Source: Halocaridina rubra (taxonomy: Eukaryota; Arthropoda; Malacostraca; Decapoda; Atyidae). Taken from it: a stretch of 64,000 bases of DNA. Numbering within the stretch: the first letter of the stretch is position 1; each line of letters starts with the position of its first letter. The stretch spans positions 62,001 through 126,000 of the forward strand of contig JAXCGZ010000102.1 in assembly GCA_037179515.1 (NCBI GenBank). Reading direction: 5' to 3'. Of this stretch, positions 1 through 12,000 are shown one piece after another. Made by a program: the position numbers and the translations under genes. The notes below the pieces were generated by a model. The model was not told where the DNA came from and did not search any database. It was given only the letters and a program-made list of their open reading frames with translations.

Positions 1-37
1 CTGAGTATGGCTTTGATCATGTTCTTTATTCCTACAG

Positions 38-3000
38 AAAATATCCCGTGAAGGCCCATTGGTCGCTGTGTTGAATCGTGTATCTCACGAGAGCAGAGTC
101 ATGGCGGACGAGCACGAAGCGCTGCATGCCGAGTTGACCAAAGCACGTGCCGAGGTCAGTGTATATTTTTTGCAAGTTTTCTTACATGTCCAACTATAGT
201 CATAAATGAAGATGTGCTTCTTGGTGTCTCTATTGAATTATATATGAAAAGCATGTAATTATTTCTTTTTCGTTTTTTGTTATTGAATTTCTGAGTAATG
301 CAAAGTAATGGGGATATATTAATACCCATTAATTATATTAAAAGGTTCAATGATTGTTATTTGCAATAATTGTAGAACCGACTTCTAGCTATTGCATCTT
401 TTTGTAAGCACTGCTTTTGTTAAAAGGGCACTTGCATGTTCGAGAGTTATCTCCCCTCCATGTACCAGTCATTTAATTATAAGTAAGGAAATTATATGGG
501 TGTTTAACTTAAGATTTCAAATGATATGTAGTGTTACTGATAGCAAATATATGCACTATTTTGCGACTTTTGTTATTGTTTGCAAGTATTAAAATTTGAA
601 GTTTTCTTGTACAGCTTTTTTTTTTAGAGCATTTACTATTCTTCACTTTCGATTTGAAATGCTGATTACATTTCATAGCCATGATTGAAGAAAAATAGTG
701 AAGACTATATATGTAATGCAAATGAAGGCCCTTTTGTATATGCCACATTTTGGTATTAGTTTCTTTGCAGCATTTTAAAATTAGTTTTTAGAATATTTGG
801 GCAGAGTAATGTAAGGCTTGTGTTACTGCATTTGTCCCTTGTCTTACAGTGTTTTAAATGTAAGGTTTTGAATGTACGCAGTTGGAAATTATATAAATAA
901 AAATTTCATATTCATTAAAGCATTTCCCCTCAAATTATAACACACAACTAATGTACTGTTTTTACATATATTCATATTGTATTTGTCAAAGTTTAACTTC
1001 AGCACAGTAATTTAGGTATAATTCATAGTATACAGGAGGTTGGGAATAGATTTTTTGCCTAGTACAGACACATTTATTTAGAGTTTTTAACTGTATGGGG
1101 TTTTTGTACTTACACTGGAAGTGGTGGAACCAAATATCATGAGATGAAGGACAAATGTTTTTATTTTATCGCTGTTGGTATGAAGCTTTTTTTATACACA
1201 GTGCTTCCTTTTTTTTTAATCTTTAATTATTTTGCCTTGCATGATTGGTTGTACAGTTAGATACTGTTTCGTCCCGTATCACAACTTCTAGCGGAGATGT
1301 GGACGAGCTCAATTCTCAGCTTGAGGTTGTTAAGGTAAGTGCAATTTTGTCCCTAATGGGGATGGTAATGTACTGTCCCCGGGTTCAATCCTGGCTTTCA
1401 CCGTCTCATGCTATTACTGAAAATTGAGCAATAAATTGTGGGGTCAGTGATTTTCTCTAGGTCTGCCTGATTATGCTGCCACTGCCTGGAGATCACTGGG
1501 TCCACGTGAATTGAGAGGGGGCTTGGGACCTGGGTATATGGTAAGTATATAGTTGGGCTCTTTTGCTTTCAGTCTCTTGCTTCTGCCTTTCATTAGAGAA
1601 ATTTAATCTTGAATGATGGGGAAGGAAGTCTTCCACTCTAGTCATAATTGCCAACTAGCACAATGGCCAAAATATTTGACTCATGAAGTGACATGCTGCA
1701 GATGGAGCCCACCGCAGAGCATTAGGAAGGACATCCAACCTTAATTTCTCAGCTCCAACATGTCTGTGTCCACCCCCATAATGGGGATTAAGAGTGGCAC
1801 CTAAAATGGCAAACAATGCGAGAGCCAACTAAGTTGTTGGGGGAGCATGGCACTGGGACTTCCCCACCGTGGGGCATTAGGTAGGGCACCCAGCTTAAAA
1901 TTTCCTAGCTCCAACCTGTCTGTGTCCACCCCCATAATGGGGATTAAGAATGGCACCTAAAATGGCAAACAACACGAGAGCCAACTTAATGGATTGAGGA
2001 GTGCAAGGCACTGGCAAACCCATCCTCTATCTTCTTTTCTCTCCATAGAATAGCTAATAAAAGAGATGAGAATGTGTAGCATATTATGCAGGGTATGTGG
2101 AATCCTCGCTATCTCCCATGTCTTCTTCAGTTGTTTAACTTGCCAAACTGTAGTACGATATGGCTCCATTGGTGGATATTTGTATGCTTATGGTTTGTGA
2201 AATTAAAAAAAAAATCATATTAAATTTGAGTGCTAGGTTTTAAAAGTATTTATCATAATCTCTTAAATTGCAATAGAAATGGAATTTTTCAACCTCTTGT
2301 CGTCAGCAGTGGTTATGTAATTGTTCTGTATATTTTCATAAAAGTGCATAAATGTAAAAAATCAAGGATTTGCAACATAACATTTCATCCATATGTTTGG
2401 AAATGCAGTTTAAATATTACAGCTATGTGCTTATGCAATTGAGCATTGTATTTGGGATTCTAATATCCCTGAACATGTGTTTTCTGCCACAGAACATCTG
2501 ATGGAAGGGTTGAGAATGGGCAGGGTTTGATGAAACCCTTTATGCCTGCCCTTCTTTGTTCAATTGCAACCACTCTGCTGGTTTCAGCCATTTATAACAT
2601 GGTGTATGAAAAATAGGAATGTTTTCGAGGGGTGCAAGAATACCTCCCATGTGTGCCCCTGCATATTGTAAAAGTCGACTGAGTGGGACAGAGCAAGGGA
2701 ACTGGGAATCCCCTCCTTTGTATTTTCCTCCCACAATGGGTCAGATTATATGCTTTGGCTCAGTCACCCCCTTTATAAGGGGAATTATGGCACTTGTATA
2801 AAGAGCAACGTCATAAACAGTCAAATGTTGTTAATGTAGTAGGCTGGCCCATGCCACCAACTGCCCGTTGTGATACTACAGCTGAAGGGTCTTTTGGACT
2901 TAATTAAGGTTGTCCAGTACAGTTTGATAAGTCCTCCTTTGGTTACGGTTCTTTTTCTATGCCTACATCGACACCGAATATTCTTGGTTATTTGTTACAC

Positions 3001-6000
3001 ATTTCTTAGTATCCCTTCACATCTGACAAGTCACGACACTCCCCATCTGTTTCTTTTTACTTTATGATTTCTTAATGGCCAGGCTCGATGCGGGCAGATT
3101 TTTTTTTTTTTTTTTTCCATCCTGGTGTCACAATACTTAAAATTAGTCAGATAGGTAGGAAATGCAGTGAACACCTCTGCAAGAATTATACATTTGTATT
3201 AAACTACATCTGGGAATGTTTTAGTACATGTTTTAAAATGTGAAACTGCATGTGGTTTGTATTTGAAGGAGAGTTTGGCCCAAGTAACAGACCTGGCAGT
3301 GACCACGGAGAAACAGTTACAGATGGGTGAAGAAGATGAATTACTGGCTCAAGAAAATACAGTTTTGATGCCAGTCAGTGGTTTTCTGATTGTTAAAGTA
3401 GAAGTTGGGCCCTTTGTAGCTAGCTTTCTCGTTGTTCTTGTAATTCACTGCAGATCAGAGTTTTGATGGGTATAAAAATAATGATAGTATTTAGACAGCA
3501 TTAAAGTTCACTCATGTATAGTTGCTTATAAGTAGAAATTACATTGGAGAATACTTTAAAGTAATTGTATGTGTGTGCGTCTAAGTAAAAAAAAAAAATT
3601 AAGCTTTATGCTTGTTTTCTGTATATAGCTAGATAATTGAGCTTTATATTTAGTACTGAGACTGCAGTAGCGTAGTGGTAGAATGCTCGACTCTGGAGGT
3701 GACAGACCCATGATCGAGCCAACCTTGGGGGCTAACAATGGCATCCAACCATAATACATTAACTTCAATGTGTGTGTATCCACCCCCATAAAACTAGGAT
3801 TTTACGTAGTACAGAGTAAATTTTCCTCAAGCAATTAGATATATATTGATTTATATGTAGTTTAAGTACAACCTTTGACCTTAGGCTTTACCTTTACCAT
3901 GCAGAACGAGTATGCTAGTGAAAAAGGTCAGCTTGAAGAACGCATAGAGCAGTTGGAACACGAATTAGAAGAAGCTACTACTAATTGCTTGGAGATGCAT
4001 AAAATGCTTTCAGAAATGCTCTCAGCACAGAAAGACGCCACTTCATTCCAGGTTTGCAGCTGTCGTATATTTTGTATTATTGACTCTATTTCTGGTGTTA
4101 GAGAAGAATTCTTTACCCTTATTTTCCCTATATATATCTTAAGAGCCACCTGAAAGGGATAAGGGAAATGAAGGGCTGCCATTCCCTTTTTATTAAAATG
4201 TTTTCCCAGCAACAAAATAGCTGAAACAAGGAATGAGTACACGCAGGGTATGATGAAGATCGCTTATTTTGTGAGTACCCTGTGGACTTCAATAGGATAT
4301 GGTGTGGGGAAAAAATAATTGATTTTGTGAAAAGTTTGTTACCAAATATTTCCTATGAGCTCCTCCATTATTTTTGTGAAAGTTTTAGTATTAAATATTT
4401 CCTTAAAAGTTCTTCCATTGTTTTTGTGAAAGTATTGGTATCAGATCTTTCTTGAAGAGATTTAAAGTTTTTTGTGAAAGTTTTGGTATCAAATCTTTCA
4501 TGAATAGTTGCTCAATTGTTTATGTGAAAGTTCTATTATCATATATTAACCAAGGACTTCCTACATGTCTTACCAAAATCATATAAAGAATAGCAATAAA
4601 TAAAACTATATCCATATACTGTATTTAAATATATATAGCTCAATAAATTTATTAAATATTATGGTATTACTCTACATAGCCAAATTAAAAGCGGGAAAAC
4701 TTCTCAATATAATTTTATAATAAATGTAATCCCCCAGATTTCAATTTTTCTTACATCTTGATATTGGTTTTGAGTTGTATTTTTATGCAAAAGCTTTATG
4801 AGAAACAGTTAGTACAGTGATAAATTTTATTTAATTTTGTTTTTCGAAAGGCTTCTGTCGATCATCTGCAATCAATGCTTGATGGACAAAGGGAAAAAGT
4901 TGAGACCTTAACTTCAGACCTGGCTTTGAAGAATCGACTGGTGAGTTTTTGATCATGTTTCTGTTGGAACATTCATGATTGTTGCACAATAGCCAAGTGA
5001 TCAGGGTGCTTGACTCTGGATGTGATAGATGCGTGATTGAGATCACCATAGGGAACTAGGAAGATCATACCTTAATTTCCCAGTCACACACTGTGTCCAC
5101 CCCCATAAGGGTGATTAATAGTGACCCATAAAACGAGGATATTCCACTGTCAGACATTTGGTTCGACAGACTAGGTCAGATGTCTGTCTGTGAAATTTAG
5201 TTTTGGTCAAGTGACCAAAAACCATGCGCAGCAGGATGGATATGTGTATTTGGAAGTGTAATCCAGTTTGAAGGAAAGTTAATTAAAAACTGACACATCT
5301 TTTATGTGCTAATGAAAGAACAGTCCTTGAACTAATGTCTAAGTCTTTATTGAAAGGGCCAGTGAACGCTGAATATTATGGTTCAGATTGGACAATCTAA
5401 ATATTTGTTTTTGTACCATGACTGAATATATACTATTAGAGAGAAAGAATTGAGTTAAACATATTCTTATGTCATGCTGACTGTAATGTGAAATGGCAAA
5501 ATGTGTAAAACTTGTATTTCTATTATTAATTTCCATCATTTGCAGATACTGAGCAATACATTGCTATTGATATAGGAACATTTATGTATTGAGACAGGTT
5601 AAAGTTTTCATAATTTTTTTTCAACAGAATGAAGAACTGCACAGTGAATTATCAGCATCCATGGAACGTGCCAGTAAACTCGACTATCAGGTGGAACAGG
5701 TTTGTATCTATTCACAAGCTCTATCCACCCATTCATTCTCTCTTCCTTGCTCCATTGATTTAGCACATACGTCCAATTTTCTCTTGACCCCATCCCTCTC
5801 ATTCTTGGCCTTCCTTCCATCCTTGCTTCACTTTTGCTCTTCCTTGTTCCACTGATAAACCAAGTGCATCCAATGCTTTCTGAATCCCATTTCTTTCATT
5901 CTTGGTCTTCTCATCCTTACTCTACTTACTTCTGCTCTCCACACTCTAAACTAGTCATTTGTCGTTCATTCTTTTCATATGTTCAAACTGCCTGACTTGT

Positions 6001-9000
6001 ATCTCTTTTTCCTTTCTCTGCTTCATGGGACTCAAAACTAGTCATTTGTCGTTCATTCTTTTCATATGTTCAAACTGCCTGACTTGTATCTCTTTTTTCC
6101 TTTCTCTGCTTCATGGGACTCAAAACTAGTCATTTGTCGTTCATTCTTTTCATATGTTCAAACTGCCTGACTTGTATCTCTTTTTCCTTTCTCTGCTTCA
6201 TGGGACTCAAAACTAGTCATTTGTCGTTCATTCTTTTCATATGTTCAAACTGCCTGACTTGTATCTCTTTTTCCTTTCTCTGCTTCATGGGACTCAAAAC
6301 TAGTCATTTGTCGTTCATTCTTTTCATATGTTCAAACTGCCTGACTTGTATCTCTTTTTCCTTTCTCTGCTTCATGGGACTCAAAACTAGTCATTTGTCG
6401 TTCATTCTTTTCATATGTTCAAACTGCCTGACTTGTATCTCTTTTTCCTCTCTCTGCTTCATGGGACTCAAAACTATCTACGTCCTTGAGCATCTTTAAC
6501 CATTTACTCTCACAGTCAGTCTACATTCATGAACAGCCGTTGTACAGATGCTCTCCTACGTACGAACAACCAAGTTACAAACATTTGCAGATACGAACAA
6601 AAACCTACCCGTGTGTTAGTGTATTGTAATATTGCATTATTATTACTGTAATAAAATTCATTAATACAGTATACTTGATGCTTTATGCAGTTGTCAAGTG
6701 TCTCTAGCCTATTTACTGTACAGTACTGCATACCTAAACACACCTTATGTTAGAAATTATGTTAGAAACGGACTTCCGAAACCTAACTCATTCGTAAGTA
6801 GGGGAGTGTCTGTATAATTACAGTTACACGCATTCACTTGTAACTTTCTACTTTTACATATCGTTACAAACTCTTCATGAGAAACCGCTTTAATTTTTCT
6901 CTGGCTTCACTGGACTATAACATAATTTTTAATAAAGAATAATTCTTTCGGTGCAATTTTAAATATTATTTAAATACTGATTGGTGATTACAGTATTTAA
7001 TTTTTTCTTTACATATTCTCATATTTCATCATCAGGACATTGTTGAGGTGATATTTGTTTGTTTGTTTTACGTATTTTACCGTAGGCCAGAATAAAAGAT
7101 TTACAGACTTATTTTTAAAAGCATTCTTTATATTATTTTTGGGCTTTTGTAGAAATATCAACACCAAACCATTCATCTGAAAACGTTATTGTCATGTACA
7201 AACCTCATATGTAGATACTATTGATCTTGAGTAGTCATACAATTATGCAGCAGGACTCTAAATCATGAAAAATATAAATGAATCCTACTTAAGTAGTCAT
7301 ACACTTATGCAGCCAGTACCTGACTTACGCAAAATACAGTATATAAGTTTTTGTGCAGTTACAACATATGAAGTCATGGTTTATAGTTAACTTGCTTCTA
7401 GTTTTTTCATTCTTAATATCCTCCCATATTTATGTGTATATTAACCACTTCCCAGTCAACAACCAAATATCTATTTTTTGTCAACCAAATATCTCTTTTT
7501 TTTTATGTCTGTATGACACTTTTTGTCGAGGATGAAATAGCTCACCTAAAAGTTACTGTATAAGTTCATGCTTTGAACGAGTATTCTCGTCCAATTTGTC
7601 TCTTTCTGAGCCTTGCTAAAGGAGAGACGAGTATTTTTGTGTTAATCATACGTGTACCAACCCAATGTACGGATCTCAGCCTTTCCAGTAACTTGTAAGA
7701 AGCATAAAAAATGACTTCTCTTGATTTTTTCTCACTTAATTCATCTGGAATAGCAAAGTTTTTTAGAATAAACATTTGCCCGCAAGAGATTAATTATATT
7801 GTTACTATACTATATATGCTCAGATATGTGTATTGACATAAGTAGCTTCTTTTGGACCTATTCACATACAGTACATATGTTGAAGACCAACTGTATAATA
7901 TAGCTCAGAACATAAATAGTAGTGATAAGCATTGCCTGAAACTGTCTTAATTACTAGTAATAAAAATTGGCTTTTCTTCAAGAGAGAGTATTGTACACAT
8001 TATTATTATATGAATAAGAGTACTGTATGCATTATTATTATATGTATGAGAGTATTGTATACATTATTATTGTATGTATGAGTACTGTATGCATTATTAT
8101 TATATGAGCATTGTATGCATCACTATTTTGTTTAGAGTAAAGTATTGTATCTCTTTTATGTAGTCAGGTGTATATTACTGCTGTATGCATATAATTACTA
8201 TGGAGAGTAATAGAAATTGATGCTGTAGGAGGTATAGTAATGAGTTAATCTTTTATTACATAGTAAACTCAAATTTATTTTTCAGTAATATTGTAATGAA
8301 GTTTATACTTGCTTTTACATAATTATTTTCTGTAACTGTATTCAAAATGTTTTGTTATTGCAAAATGGGATTTATTATAGAACTGTATTATAAAAAAGTT
8401 GGCTGTCATAACTTGGCAGTAGCCTCACCGACATTGTGGTGCAGTGGTATATACTGGCACCAGGTTTGATCCTGGCCTGGGGTTGGATTAACTTATCACC
8501 GTCTCATGTCGTTACCAGTAAAGTTGTCAATCAATTGTGGGGTTGGTGATTTCCTATAGGTCTACCTGATTATTCACCCAATACCTGGAGACCACTGGGT
8601 CCACATTTTTGGAAAGGGGGCTCAGGACCCGACTATATGATAGGTATATAGTCGGTCTTTGTGCTTTCACCAACCCAATGCCTCTGCCTTTCATTTAAGG
8701 CCCTACTCTTTAACCTGTAATTCTTATCTATTCAGCTGACACATTCCCTAGAGGAGCTAACTGGTGTAAAGGGAGAAGCCACTCGTAAACTGCAGGAAGA
8801 GGCAGCTATCGTGGAAGAGTTGAAGGTAGCCAATGCCTCCCTCACGGAACAAGCTGGCGAATATGATACGAAAGTCGCAACTTTGTCGGGTGAACTCGGT
8901 GAACTGCGAGATACGATCGGTCAACTTCGGGAGAGCATTGAGACAAAAGAATCAGAGCTTGAGGTAAAAGAAAAATTTTGTGGACGTCTGCATGTTTAAA

Positions 9001-12000
9001 CAGTACAATTGCATGGTGTAGTATATCTCGATTGGGATGAAAGTGGCTTAGTTCTTTGTCAAGTGGTACTAATTTGTTTCTTGTTTATCAGGTTGCCAAG
9101 GAATGTCTGAAGCAGTTGCGATTGACATCTTCTGATGATAGCGCCGCTCCAGATGAAGAAAAGCTATCTGCGCTCTTTGATGTTATAAGGGTGAGTAGTG
9201 CATTGTGGTTATAAAGAAAAACTGTCTTAGGGCAAATAGTCATTGATACACATCATTAACTACCATGAACTTCTTACATATGAAAAAGCAACTGCCTGTT
9301 CATAGTTAATCTCACTTTAGGAACATTAGTAGTTGTAGTTGTTGTTGTTCACGCTGCCTGGCAGAACAGACCCAAGTCCCATTGCAAGGCCAGTGCCAAT
9401 CCCAGGCTTTCTCAGAGAGCTCTCAGGGAGTGTATGTCGTGTTGGTATGCCGTCATTTTAAATAAAATGACTGAAATTTTTTTCAAACAATTCTGCTCTC
9501 GTAATATATCATCATGCCTAAAAGCAGCTGACAGGAGAGGTGAGCACTGACTGTCTATGATGAAGACCTATTATGTCAGTTCCTTTTTTATGTTGTTTTT
9601 GTTGCCTGGCCTCAGTGGCACATAGTACAGAAGTACACATACATATATAATTACCCCAATACCCCTTGTGAGGGGGTGGCCAAGTCAGAGCACACATTCT
9701 TCAGGACCAGACATATCTTGATCACTCCTCTCAGTTCCTTGGAATAAAGGGTTTCCACAATTCTCCCCTCACTACCCTGATTAGGTAATCCACAGGGGTA
9801 AGTGGGCAAGGATCTTGTGCTGTGAGGCTTGACAGCTGCAGCTTGATATAGCTTATATAAACAATCTGTACTCATCTTAATACTTTATGATGTACATAGT
9901 CTTTAATTCTATAGGTGAAAGCAGAATTACAGAAGGTCAACAACGAACGGTTGACCTTGGTCGAGCAACTGCAAGATGCAGAGATGGCGCAGAAGAATTT
10001 GGAAGATACAATGGCTTCCATACGTACAGAAGTCTCGGAATTAAGGAATCATCATGACATGGCTGTTAAAGAAAAACAAGAAGCGCAGAGCAAATTAGAA
10101 GTTTTAACAAAATACTTTGAAGAAAAAGAAGCACAACTAACAAAGTAAGCAATGATAAAGTCAGCGGTGATTTGTCAAAGACTGAAGGATAACAAGATTC
10201 CTGAGAGTAATTGAAAATATTCATATAGCCTTAACGCTCGCAAAAGCCAATTGCTCACTTGAGAGCAGCGACTCCTGACAGTGCTGAGACGTGTGAATAT
10301 CTTTAGTTACTCCTTGGATCAATATCATCTTTAAAAGAAAGCTATTGTGGTACATTGTTTGTATGTAAATTAAAGATTTTGTAGTACCTCTTTGTATGCA
10401 AAGTAGAGCATCTCATGAGAGCAATTGAGGTATCGTTTTGTATGTAAAGTAAGGCATCTCATGTACCCTATTCTGGTAACTTTTTTGTATGTAAAGTAAG
10501 GACATCTCATGTGAACTATTGAGGTACCTTTTTGTATGTAAAGTAAGGTTTTTGATGTAAGCTATTGTGATAACTTTTCGTTTGTAAAGTAAGGCATCTC
10601 ATGTGACCTATTGTGGTAACTTTATTGTATGTAAAGTAAGGGATCTAATGTGTGATATTGTAGTACCTGTTTTTTATGTAAAGTTAGGCATCTCATGAGT
10701 TTTTGTGGTACATTTTTGTATGAAAGTGGGATCTCATGTAAGATATTGAGATTCCTTTTTGTATGGAAGGCAAGTCATTTCGTGGAAATTATAATGTGTT
10801 GTTTGCATAATGTGAGTGTACTGTGCATATTTGTCAGATTATCATTAGCTTGTACATTATGGACCGCAGTAGCTCAGTAGTCACAGCACTTCTCTTAGGA
10901 AGTGGCAAATCTGTATGAGACCAAGGTGGGACGTCGGGAAGAACATCCAGCCTTAATTCCCTTACTCCAACCTGTCAAGGTTAGGCTGGCAATGCCTCCC
11001 TCAAAATTTCTTATTCTTGCCGAAACAAGCAGGATATACTGAAGCCGTGCTTTCAATATTATTACAAATATTTCCATCTTATTATCTTAATGAGGATATG
11101 GTTTCATGTACATATTGTACAAAAAATGTCTTCCAATTAATTTTGTACTTTATTCACTATAGGATTTTATATATGAAAAACATTATCTTTCAATATTATT
11201 TTAAAGTTCTGAGGATTGATTGGACTCTTATATATACTTGTACAGGGGAGTGCATAAGTATTGTGGTAGAATACTTGCCTTAGAAGGTGACAGACCCGCA
11301 ATAAAGGCCACCGAAGGGTGTCAGGAAGGGCATCGACCCTTAATTCCCCAGCTCCAATCTGGTACTACTCCTATAATGGAGATTAATAGTGGCACAATAA
11401 TGCGAGGATTTATTTATTTAATTATTACATTTGCAGAGAATTGGAGTCGCAGGAAGGATTGAGGGCAAATGCTGAAGGTTCTGCTGCTGCTGTGGCCAAG
11501 AAAATCCAAAATTATGAGCTTGAACTAGCGTCGTATAAGTAAGTGGTTTGTTGTTATGAACATATTTATATTAAGGACATCAGTTGTTTTTTTTATTCAG
11601 TAAATCATCACTTGACTGTACAGGGGCAACCTATTCAGGTATTTTCGGTTTTGTAAATGTATATTTATACCAACAGTTTAAACATAGGTATCCTTTGCAG
11701 TCTGTGAAGATTTGCTCCTTAGTATTGTAATATATAAATTTTTTCCTTGCATTTAATTCTTTCATCATTCTTGCACGCTCTCTCAAGGAAGCTGAAAAAG
11801 ATTCCGTCTTTACTTGATGGCCAATCTAAAAAACACTGTCCTTTGTCTCATGACTCAGTCAGTCTGTCAGATTTGTCCCCAACGACTGCCAACGTCCCAA
11901 TGTCTGACGAATACAAAGTAGAATGTGTCAAGGCGAAGGCCGAACTGCGACGTCGAAAAGACTCGGCCTCGTCCACGGATAAGTCGGATAAGGCTAGCTC

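Noticed and set aside
3661..3735. A functional tRNA gene.
   Set aside because: The boxes resemble tRNA, but acceptor and other stems do not pair, and many diverged copies with a common non-tRNA body show it is a SINE head.
5945..6478. Possible CRISPR-like array.
   Set aside because: Repeats are contiguous with no unique spacers, and the sequence is clearly eukaryotic.
6113..6499. A 128-codon frame with a repeated hydrophobic 29-residue unit.
   Set aside because: It is the 87-bp minisatellite read in frame, in an intron of a well-supported gene.
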